This document shows positions 57,110 to 64,000 of a stretch of DNA of 64,000 nucleotides, in pieces. The stretch spans positions 2,739,385 through 2,803,384 of the forward strand of contig NZ_KQ236688.1 of assembly GCF_001183545.1 (NCBI RefSeq), written 5' to 3'. Made by a program: the position numbers and the translations under genes. The first letter of the stretch is position 1; each line of letters opens with the position of its first letter. Source of the DNA: Cellvibrio sp. pealriver. GTDB lineage: Bacteria; Pseudomonadota; Gammaproteobacteria; Pseudomonadales; Cellvibrionaceae. Under the pieces are notes generated by a model. The model searched no databases. It saw nothing but the letters and a program-made list of their open reading frames with translations, and had not been told where the DNA came from.

Positions 57110-59704
57110 TTACAGCGAGTTGAGGAACGCTTTCAGTGCATTGCGATCACCGGTGGAAAGCGCTTCATAACGCAGGCGGCTGTTGGTTGCTTCACCGCCG
57201 TGCCACAGGATGGCTTCATCCAGCGTGCGGGCGCGACCGTCATGCAGGTAGCGCACACTGCTTTCATCGCCCGCCGAAGTGCCGCTTTGCACGTACTTCA
57301 AGCTGCCCAAGCCCCACAGCGGCGCGGTGCGCCACATGCTGGCAGAAGCACCGTCTTGCGCGAGAGTATCAGCAAGGTCCGGGCCCATATCGTGCAACAG
57401 CAGGTCGGTGTAGGGGCGGATAGTTTGGTTGCGCAATTCAGCGAAAGGATGCGTGTTGCCGGTGGTAAAACTGGCTTTGTGGCAGGCCACGCATTGGGCA
57501 TTCTCAAACACAGTTTTGCCTTGGGCGATTTGCGCCGGGTTTACATCGTGCTCTACCGATACCCGCATACCATTTGGATAACCGCTGCGATAACTGCGCT
57601 GCGCCGGTACGCCGAGCAACTGCAAATAGTTGGTCAGACGAGTCAACTCCAGCTCGGACACATGAGTGCTCACGCCGGTTTGATGGCAATTCACGTCGGT
57701 CTTTTGGCAAGAGCGAACGGGATACACAGGCGATGTCACCCCCATATCCTGCACCAGTGCTTCTGCGGCTTGATGGCGCACACTGGCTTTTGCTGCTTTC
57801 CAGCCAAAACGGCCGAGTTGGGTTGCGCCGGTTTCCGGATTTTTCACGAAGTTGGCTTTACCGCGCACGCCATCGCCATTGGTATCGTTAGCATCCACAT
57901 TCGCCAAAATGGCCGACTCGGGAATCGCCTCTAACAAACCAGCACCAATGACTTGCGGTGCCTGACGCACGGAATACAACTGCGGCACCGGGCCGGTGAA
58001 TTCGTACACCGGTTTGTGCATGTCCACGCGGGTGCCATCATTCAGGAAGCGCGGGGTTACATCGTAGCGCTGCAGCTTCACGGTGTTATTCACCGCACCT
58101 TTCTGCAGGACGTTAAAACCGTAGTAAGGATCAGGCAGGTTACCCTGCGCGCCGGTCAGTACCGATAGCGTATCCAGCGCAGCACCTGCCACAGCGGCTT
58201 TACTGCGGCCATTTAACTGGTGACAGGCGATACAGCGTTCATCGTTAAAGTTGCTACCCAACTGGTTAACGTGCTCATTGAAGATGGGGTTCTGGGCTGG
58301 AAACTCCGAGTGCTGGCCGGTCGCAAATGAGGTATGGAACAAGCGGCGACCTTTGAGGAAGCGGTCGGTGTTGCGGATACCAATGTTGTTCGCCATTTGC
58401 TGGAACACGCGGTAGGGTTCTTCGGAATAGTTGTAGGAAATACTGGTTTCACCACCGAGCAGCGCATCATTCGGCACGGGTACCGAATCCAGATTTGGCG
58501 CTACACCATACCAGGGGCGAACGCCCTCACCGACGACATACAGCTGCTCGAACGAGTAGTAGCGCGAGCCGCCGCCATCGATGCGCGCACGGTTGTCCGA
58601 CTCGCTCATCTCTACCAGGCGCGGTGCCGGTGCCAGCTCGATACGGTCACCCATCACCAGCGGACGGTGCGGATCGCGGCCGGTATTCCAGTAGGAATCG
58701 ACATCCATATAACAGTCTTCATTGCCACCATCAAAACAGCGCGGCAAATTGCCTTCTTTCAGGTTATTGAAACCATAGTTCAACGCCCAACCAAATTCGG
58801 TGACGGTTGGGTCGCTGGAGTTGCGGAACAAACTGAAAGTGGTGCCAAAGAAAGTCCCTTCATTGATCAACATGGTGATGCGGATATTTCGCCCGCCCGC
58901 CGGAATCGTGTCGCGGATTTTCAAGCCGAACGAACGGTTTTGGAAGTAGAACGGCGGATAAGTGAAATAGCGGCCATCGGCCTCGTTCGCTGCCAACCAA
59001 GGCTCACCGCGCTCGCGCGCATGGCGTTCGGTAGAGCGCATGCCCATCAAGGTCACCAAGGTGCCATCGGGCTCACGGTATTGGATTTGCTCGGTCACTT
59101 GCGTGCCTGCGGGGAACAAGGGCGTGTAGCCAAGATTGCCGCTACTGGACGATGACGAGCTTGATGATGAACTGCTCGATGCCGCACCGCCAAACACACG
59201 CATCTCAAATATTGAATAACCCCAGGCATTGCCCGGCGCGCGTTTGGTGGCATAGACGCGCACATAGCGGTAACTGCCGCTCACGTTGAAACTGTCGGTG
59301 CGGTTGCCAAAAGTGCCGCCGGTTTTGGTCGCGAGTGTCGTCCAGGTCGAATTATTGTTAGAGCCCTGAATTTGATAAGTCTCGGGGTTAGCAGCTTCCC
59401 AATCGATAACCACCTGACCAAGATTGGTCGCGGTGCCCAGATCGACAGTTAACCAGCCCGTCTCCAACCCCTGGGTCGATTCCCAACGGCTGTAGCTGCT
59501 GCCATCGACTGCATCTTTGGCGGCGCGCAGTTCACTGCTGGCATAAGTGGTTTTGTTAAGCGCAAGGTTGGTTTGTGCCAATGCAGTGCCTGCACACAAC
59601 AAACTGGCGGTAATACACATCAGCTGGCTAAAGCGGTTAAGGGTGTCACGGTTGAAGGAGTTTTTGCGCCGCAGCACAATCGCTCCGGGGGGAGTAGTGT
59701 TCAT
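57110..59704 (-). CDS. F5/8C (CBM32-like) domain fused to di-haem cytochrome c oxidoreductase (DUF1111)
   Basis: An 864-residue secreted protein. A signal peptide (cleaved after ALA near residue 43) leads to an F5/8 type C domain (about 45-172; LNKTTYASSE, AVDGSSYSRWES, GWLTVDLGTATNLGQVVIDW), then a run of 13 serines with mixed codons. The rest (195-864) is a di-haem oxidoreductase-like domain with two haem c sites, CIACH (C491, C494, H495) and CVACH (C738, C741, H742). Both are intact. A poly-serine linker between a carbohydrate-binding domain and a redox domain is typical of polysaccharide degraders such as Cellvibrio and Saccharophagus. The redox partner is unknown; it may be tied to oxidative sugar breakdown. 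AAGGTAATTAG precedes the ATG. Confidence 0.88.
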   Translation of the reverse strand: MNTTPPGAIVLRRKNSFNRDTLNRFSQLMCITASLLCAGTALAQTNLALNKTTYASSELRAAKDAVDGSSYSRWESTQGLETGWLTVDLGTATNLGQVVIDWEAANPETYQIQGSNNNSTWTTLATKTGGTFGNRTDSFNVSGSYRYVRVYATKRAPGNAWGYSIFEMRVFGGAASSSSSSSSSSSSSGNLGYTPLFPAGTQVTEQIQYREPDGTLVTLMGMRSTERHARERGEPWLAANEADGRYFTYPPFYFQNRSFGLKIRDTIPAGGRNIRITMLINEGTFFGTTFSLFRNSSDPTVTEFGWALNYGFNNLKEGNLPRCFDGGNEDCYMDVDSYWNTGRDPHRPLVMGDRIELAPAPRLVEMSESDNRARIDGGGSRYYSFEQLYVVGEGVRPWYGVAPNLDSVPVPNDALLGGETSISYNYSEEPYRVFQQMANNIGIRNTDRFLKGRRLFHTSFATGQHSEFPAQNPIFNEHVNQLGSNFNDERCIACHQLNGRSKAAVAGAALDTLSVLTGAQGNLPDPYYGFNVLQKGAVNNTVKLQRYDVTPRFLNDGTRVDMHKPVYEFTGPVPQLYSVRQAPQVIGAGLLEAIPESAILANVDANDTNGDGVRGKANFVKNPETGATQLGRFGWKAAKASVRHQAAEALVQDMGVTSPVYPVRSCQKTDVNCHQTGVSTHVSELELTRLTNYLQLLGVPAQRSYRSGYPNGMRVSVEHDVNPAQIAQGKTVFENAQCVACHKASFTTGNTHPFAELRNQTIRPYTDLLLHDMGPDLADTLAQDGASASMWRTAPLWGLGSLKYVQSGTSAGDESSVRYLHDGRARTLDEAILWHGGEATNSRLRYEALSTGDRNALKAFLNSL

Positions 59705-60058
59705 ACTAATTACCTTCTCGTTTTGTTATTCGAATGAATGCGACGGCATACCGGCATCAACCGGCAAACACATTCGCCACGAAAAGCGCCTGCAGCTTCT
59801 CACCATAAAAGCCAGGCTCTCTCTGATACGCAGAAGGATTGTGCGAGCATGAGAAAAAAGAGTGTTCGGACAAGCGCCGCGAACGCGTATTTTTTAGGTT
59901 CGGTTAAAAAACACGATCAATACGGCCATCTAAAAAAACGATGTAACTAACAAATCGCGCACAGAATTGATGAATGAATCACAACCCGACAAAGTGGGAC
60001 GCGAATCGGCGTATGATGTGCTGCTTTACTTTTATCCAAAGCGCACATCGACAATTCA

Positions 60059-60090
60059 CACACCTACTTACACACCTACTTACACACCTA
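60059..60090. repeat. 12-bp tandem repeats before the phosphopantetheinyl transferase gene
   Basis: CACACCTACTTA occurs twice and then CACACCTA a third time, in the 411-bp gap between two divergent genes. The gap holds no supported gene; two promoters are expected in it. Confidence 0.8.
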
Positions 60091-60115
60091 CAGCGCAGCC
60101 TTGATCATCCACACC

Positions 60116-60886
60116 ATGACGACACATTTGCCACCTCTTTTCGCACCGGTTTTTTCCCGAGCAATGCCCGATGCTTCTGCGTCATTAGCCGAACAGGAAA
60201 TACACCTGTGGCTGCTGGATCTGGATCAATTTACCGATGCGCATCAGCGTGAAGCGGCAAAGATCATGAGTGCCAGCGAACATGCGCGGGCGCAAAAATT
60301 TATGCGAGGCAAAGAGAGTTACATTGCCAGCCGCTGGCTACAGCGCAAAGTGCTGGCGAGGTATTTGGATGTGGCACCGCAAGAGTTGGAGCTGTTGCGC
60401 TCCGACAAAGGCAAGCCCTACCTGCCCCACAGCGATATACATTTCAGCCTGAGTCACAGCGGCCATTGGGCAGTCCTGGCAGTGGGCAAAGCTGAGCTTT
60501 TGGGAGTCGATCTGGAAAGTATCCGATCGGCGCGCAACCTGTCCGGTATCGCCCAACACTATTACCATCCTAATGAACAGGCGCAGATGCAATCGCTACA
60601 AGGCAGCGCACAGGCCGATTATTTCTATCGCCTGTGGACACTCAAAGAAGCGTTTTTCAAAGCGCTGGGCACAGGCATATCTGCCGGATTGGAAAAGGTC
60701 GCCTTTGAGTGGGACGCAGACACCATCAGCGCAACCATTGACGACCAGCTCGGTTGCCTCCGCGATCAGTGGCAATTTCACCAATGGGCGCTATCGCCAC
60801 AAGATTACTGCGCCCTGGCGTATCACAGCGCGCAACCGCTGGCCGCAGAATGGTTTGATGCACTCGCATTGCCAGCTTTTCCTTGA
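60116..60886 (+). CDS. 4'-phosphopantetheinyl transferase (Sfp type)
   Basis: A 256-residue enzyme that moves phosphopantetheine from CoA onto the serine of a carrier protein. Sfp-type motifs are visible: HFSLSHSG, GVDLES (metal-binding Asp and Glu) and WTLKEAFFKALG (Lys-Glu pair). The size of about 250 residues is that of the Sfp/EntD group used for secondary metabolite carriers, as opposed to the short AcpS type. I chose the ATG at 60116; a TTG five codons upstream is possible. No NRPS or PKS gene is in the window; ispB, fabA and fabB follow in the same direction, so it may also serve fatty-acid ACP. Confidence 0.88.
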   Translation: MTTHLPPLFAPVFSRAMPDASASLAEQEIHLWLLDLDQFTDAHQREAAKIMSASEHARAQKFMRGKESYIASRWLQRKVLARYLDVAPQELELLRSDKGKPYLPHSDIHFSLSHSGHWAVLAVGKAELLGVDLESIRSARNLSGIAQHYYHPNEQAQMQSLQGSAQADYFYRLWTLKEAFFKALGTGISAGLEKVAFEWDADTISATIDDQLGCLRDQWQFHQWALSPQDYCALAYHSAQPLAAEWFDALALPAFP

Positions 60887-60975
60887 CTCGCCGGTCGTCA
60901 CTGCTAGCATTGCCGCCTGAACATTACCGCTTTAAAACCCGGTTCCCAGCACTCACTCCAAGATAAGAAGATCCC

Positions 60976-61938
60976 ATGTTGCCATTCCATCAGGCCGTCA
61001 AAGACGACTTCAGCGCAGTCAACCAACTCATCATCGATAAGCTTCACTCCGATGTCGGACTGGTTGAGAACATCGGCCATTATTTGGTGGAAGCAGGCGG
61101 CAAACGCTTGCGTCCATTGCTAGTGCTGCTCACTGCCAACGCACTGGGCTATCAGGGGAAAGATCATTTGTCGCTCGCGGCGATTATTGAATTTATCCAC
61201 ACCGCCACCTTGTTGCATGACGATGTGGTGGATATGTCTAACCTGCGCCGCGGCCGCCCGACTGCCAATGCGCAATGGGGCAATGCGCCGAGCGTACTGG
61301 TGGGGGATTTCCTCTATTCACGCGCATTCCAGATGATGGTGGCGATCGGCAATATGGATGTCATGGCGATCCTGAGCGATACCACCAACGTCATCGCCGA
61401 AGGTGAAGTGCAACAACTGGTTAACGCCAAAGACCCGAATGTGGATGAAGAAAACTACTTCCGCGTCATCGACAAAAAAACCGCCATCTTATTTGCAGCA
61501 GCCTGTGAAGTAGCCGCGGTGCAATGCGGCGCAACACCTGCGCAGCGCGAGGCTTTGCGTCTCTATGGTCGCCATGTTGGCGTCGCGTTCCAATTAGTGG
61601 ACGATGCGCTGGACTACACCGGCGATGCCGCAACACTCGGCAAAAATGTGGGAGATGATCTGGCCGAAGGTAAACCTACCCTGCCACTGATTTACGCCAT
61701 GCGCACCGGAACCGCTACGCAGGCAGAGGTGATTGCCGCCGCCATCCGCAATGGCGATGCCAGCCAGTTGCCCGCGATATTGGACATAGTGCAAACCACC
61801 GGCGGCATGACTTACACCCTCGATGCCGCAAAACAGCAGGTACAACAAGCACTCGAACAGCTGAAACTTTTGCCTGATAACCCTTACACCCACGCGATGA
61901 AGCAGTTGGCTGAATTTTCACTGGCGCGCAGCTTCTGA
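60976..61938 (+). CDS. ispB: Octaprenyl diphosphate synthase
   Basis: A 320-residue trans-prenyl transferase that builds the C40 side chain of ubiquinone. The first Asp-rich motif is HDDVVDMSNLRRGRPT (DDxxD with basic residues), the second is LVDDALDYTGD, and the GKNVGDDLAEGKPTLPLIYA phrase is diagnostic of IspB. Length and N-terminus (MLPFHQAVKDDFSAVN) match the enteric enzyme. The RNA signal AAGAAGATC lies just before the ATG. Confidence 0.95.
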   Translation: MLPFHQAVKDDFSAVNQLIIDKLHSDVGLVENIGHYLVEAGGKRLRPLLVLLTANALGYQGKDHLSLAAIIEFIHTATLLHDDVVDMSNLRRGRPTANAQWGNAPSVLVGDFLYSRAFQMMVAIGNMDVMAILSDTTNVIAEGEVQQLVNAKDPNVDEENYFRVIDKKTAILFAAACEVAAVQCGATPAQREALRLYGRHVGVAFQLVDDALDYTGDAATLGKNVGDDLAEGKPTLPLIYAMRTGTATQAEVIAAAIRNGDASQLPAILDIVQTTGGMTYTLDAAKQQVQQALEQLKLLPDNPYTHAMKQLAEFSLARSF

Positions 61939-62057
61939 CCTGCACCAACGCCCCGGCTGGCATCCACCAAACTGGACAATGCAGCCGTAGCGGTTAGAAT
62001 GGCGCACTTTTGCGCAGGCACAGCCTGCGCGCAATGATCACTAGCAGAGTAAATTCC

Positions 62058-62582
62058 ATGACTCCCTTTGAACCCAAAAGCTCTTACAGCCGCGAAGACC
62101 TGCTCCTCTGTGGCGACGGCAAATTGTTCGGCCCAGGCAACGCACAGCTGCCAAAACCCAACATGTTGATGCTCGACCGCATTGTGCACATCAGCCAAAC
62201 CGGCGGCGAATTCGGCAAAGGCGAGATAGTGGCAGAGCTGGATATCAGCCCTGACCTGTGGTTCTTTGACTGCCATTTCCCCGGCGATCCTGTCATGCCA
62301 GGCTGTTTGGGGCTGGATGCCATGTGGCAATTGGTCGGGTTCTTCCTCGGCTGGAAAGGCAACCCCGGCCGCGGCCGCGCGTTAGGTTGTGGCGAAGTGA
62401 AATTCACTGGCCAAATCCTGCCTACTGCCAAAAAAATTACTTACCACATCAATTTGAAGCGTGTAATCGAGCGCAAGTTGATTATGGGAATTGCCGATGG
62501 CCGCGTATCGTGCGACGGCAAGGACATTTACTTCGCGCATGATTTGCGTGTGGGATTGTTCCAAAACACTGACAGCTTCTAA
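62058..62582 (+). CDS. fabA: 3-hydroxydecanoyl-ACP dehydratase/isomerase
   Basis: FabA dehydrates 3-hydroxydecanoyl-ACP and isomerises the double bond, the branch point of unsaturated fatty acids. The 174-residue protein has the FabA active-site signature [26 protein letters not shown] (shown here in parts: [12 protein letters not shown] with His73, then GLDAMW) and [13 protein letters not shown]. The ATG at 62058 gives the usual start ([10 protein letters not shown]); the longer frame lacks family support. It lies 120 bp before fabB, the usual two-gene order, and the pair is probably co-transcribed. Confidence 0.97.
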   Translation: MTPFEPKSSYSREDLLLCGDGKLFGPGNAQLPKPNMLMLDRIVHISQTGGEFGKGEIVAELDISPDLWFFDCHFPGDPVMPGCLGLDAMWQLVGFFLGWKGNPGRGRALGCGEVKFTGQILPTAKKITYHINLKRVIERKLIMGIADGRVSCDGKDIYFAHDLRVGLFQNTDSF

Positions 62583-62702
62583 TCTGTTCGCAATAATTAC
62601 ACTGGGTGAGCGCCTGACTGCCTGTGGCATAATGCTCGCTCCGAACCAAGCCAATGGGCATAACTGCCCGTATGCTGTAGCTCAAGTAAGAAGAGGTAGC
62701 CT

Positions 62703-63914
62703 ATGAAACGCGTTGTTGTTACCGGTATGGGGATTGTGTCCTGTCTGGGCAATGATAAAAGTGCCGTATTGGATGCCTTGCGCGCTGGCCGTTCCGGTAT
62801 CAAGTTCCAGGAATCCTATAAAGAAATGGGCTTCCGCAGCCACGTCGCAGGCTCTATTGATATCAACCTGTCAGAGCTGATTGATCGCAAGGTATTACGT
62901 TTTATGGGCGATGCTGCGGCATACGCTTACCTCTCTATGCAACAAGCGATTGCCGATGCAGGGTTGAGCGAAGAGCAGGTTTCCAATGAGCGCACCGGTA
63001 TCATTATGGGTTCTGGCGGCGCATCTTCCATGAACTTGGTTGAAGCCGCAGACATCCTGCGCGAAAAAGGCTTGAAGCGTGTTGGGCCTTACCGTGTAAC
63101 CCAAACCATGGGCTCTACTACCTCTGCGTGTTTGGCGACCCCATTCAAAATCAAAGGCGTTAACTACTCCATTTCATCAGCCTGTGCGACCAGCGCCCAC
63201 TGTATTGGTGTTGCCTTGGAGCAGATCCAACTCGGCAAGCAAGACATCGTTTTTGCTGGCGGCGGTGAAGAAGAGCATTGGACCCTGACTGCCCTGTTTG
63301 ATGCCATGGGCGCACTCTCGACCAAATACAACGAAACTCCAGGCCAAGCCTCACGCGCTTACGATGCGAACCGCGACGGTTTTGTGATTGCAGGCGGTGG
63401 CGGTTGCCTGGTCATCGAAGAATACGAACACGCCAAAGCGCGCGGCGCGAAAATTTACGCCGAGATCGTCGGTTATGGCGCAACATCCGATGGCTACGAC
63501 ATGGTTGCACCGTCTGGTGAAGGTGCCGTGCGTTGCATGAAGCAAGCATTGGCAACCGTTGAAGGCGATATCGACTACATCAACTCCCACGGCACCTCAA
63601 CGCCAGTGGGCGATCTGGCTGAATTGCGCGCAATTAAAGAAACCTTTGGTGCCAATATTCCAGCCATCAGCTCCACCAAATCGCTCACCGGCCATAGCCT
63701 TGGCGCGACCGGCGTACAAGAAGCGATTTACAGTTTGCTGATGCTGGAAAACGATTTTATCTGCGCCTCAGCCAACATCGAAACCCTCGACCCTGAAGCT
63801 GAAGGCATGCCCATCGTGCTCAAGCGCCAAGACAACGTGAAGTTAAACCGCGTGATGTCCAACAGCTTCGGTTTTGGTGGCACTAACGCGACGTTGGTTT
63901 TTCAAAGAATCTAA
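62703..63914 (+). CDS. fabB: 3-oxoacyl-ACP synthase I
   Basis: A 403-residue condensing enzyme needed to elongate unsaturated acyl chains. The Cys-His-His triad is intact: C161 in [11 protein letters not shown]296 in [11 protein letters not shown] and H331 in [13 protein letters not shown]. Start [18 protein letters not shown] and the [12 protein letters not shown] end are standard. AGAGGTAGCCT before the ATG is a clear ribosome-binding site. It works together with FabA upstream. A terminator follows about 45 nt after the stop. Confidence 0.98.
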   Translation: MKRVVVTGMGIVSCLGNDKSAVLDALRAGRSGIKFQESYKEMGFRSHVAGSIDINLSELIDRKVLRFMGDAAAYAYLSMQQAIADAGLSEEQVSNERTGIIMGSGGASSMNLVEAADILREKGLKRVGPYRVTQTMGSTTSACLATPFKIKGVNYSISSACATSAHCIGVALEQIQLGKQDIVFAGGGEEEHWTLTALFDAMGALSTKYNETPGQASRAYDANRDGFVIAGGGGCLVIEEYEHAKARGAKIYAEIVGYGATSDGYDMVAPSGEGAVRCMKQALATVEGDIDYINSHGTSTPVGDLAELRAIKETFGANIPAISSTKSLTGHSLGATGVQEAIYSLLMLENDFICASANIETLDPEAEGMPIVLKRQDNVKLNRVMSNSFGFGGTNATLVFQRI

Positions 63915-63955
63915 AGGGACTGCGGGTTTAGGTTTAATTACCCACCGCAAAAACA

Positions 63956-63992
63956 AAAACCGCGAGCCGCACCAGCGCCTCGCGGGTTTTTT
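63956..63992 (+). terminator. Terminator after fabB
   Basis: CCGCGAG (63960-63966) pairs with CTCGCGG (63979-63985) around a 12-nt loop and runs into six Ts (63987-63992). Confidence 0.85.
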
Positions 63993-64000
63993 ATGACCCC

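Overview
The window is chromosomal DNA from a Gram-negative gammaproteobacterium, most likely Cellvibrio or another member of the Cellvibrionaceae. The evidence is a secreted protein whose binding domain and catalytic domain are joined by a 13-serine linker (typical of that group), a FabA/FabB pair, Orn and RsgA, an RND efflux operon, a TonB-dependent receptor and a PEP-CTERM protein. This assignment is inference from gene content; there is no rRNA in the window.

Layout. 1-3.0 kb: a leftward operon for a Tat-exported molybdenum hydroxylase (IorA/IorB type, IorB cut by the window edge) with its maturation factors XdhC and MocA. 3.2-6.6 kb: a membrane diguanylate cyclase, two unknown envelope genes and a PAP2 phosphatase. 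6.8-11.5 kb: an AT-rich accessory islet. It holds a peptidoglycan-binding/M15-like peptidase without a signal peptide, two tandem paralogous secreted proteins, a HigB2/HigA2 toxin-antitoxin pair, a glycine-rich membrane peptide, a truncated second copy of the antitoxin gene, and a stand-alone TIR-domain protein. 11.5-14.2 kb: orn, rsgA and a rhodanese. 14.3-21.6 kb: a MacB-like ABC export operon (HlyD adaptor, ATPase, FtsX permease) next to a histidine kinase/NtrC-type regulator pair. A sigma-54 promoter and two tandem palindromes lie in front of the adaptor gene.

21.8-28.5 kb: a PEP-CTERM protein with its own sigma-54-like promoter, an RstB/RstA-like two-component system, a DUF3019 protein, a MipA/OmpV protein and a TonB-dependent receptor. 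28.7-31.6 kb: an HD-GYP response regulator and a GAF histidine kinase. 31.7-33.5 kb: a protein with three DnaT-type repeats whose 3' end overlaps a lambda P-like replication gene by 89 nt. 33.5-37 kb: a Bax-like glucosaminidase, a small beta-barrel protein, an Ig-like lipoprotein and an orphan ParA ATPase. 37-40.2 kb: polysaccharide deacetylase, thioesterase, aroA and a tRNA with CAU anticodon. 40.3-44.2 kb: an EptA-type phosphoethanolamine transferase with a PAP2 partner, and small envelope proteins. 44.2-47.9 kb: an adenylate cyclase-TPR protein divergent from a Crp-type regulator, then trxC. 47.9-54.9 kb: an RND tripartite efflux operon divergent from a TetR regulator, with two matching palindromic operators between them. 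54.9-59.7 kb: a DUF5009 membrane protein, an FKBP-type isomerase and a di-haem oxidoreductase fused to an F5/8C (CBM32-like) domain. 60.1-63.9 kb: a phosphopantetheinyl transferase, ispB, fabA and fabB.

The most promising unexplained material is the 6.8-11.5 kb islet: an effector/immunity-like cassette with a duplicated putative immunity gene, a toxin-antitoxin module beside a truncated antitoxin copy that keeps only the N-terminal part, and a TIR protein whose N-terminal half I do not recognise. Second is regulatory: sigma-54 promoters with matching operators that tie a regulator to its neighbouring transporter. All functional calls rest on motifs read by eye; no database search was run.
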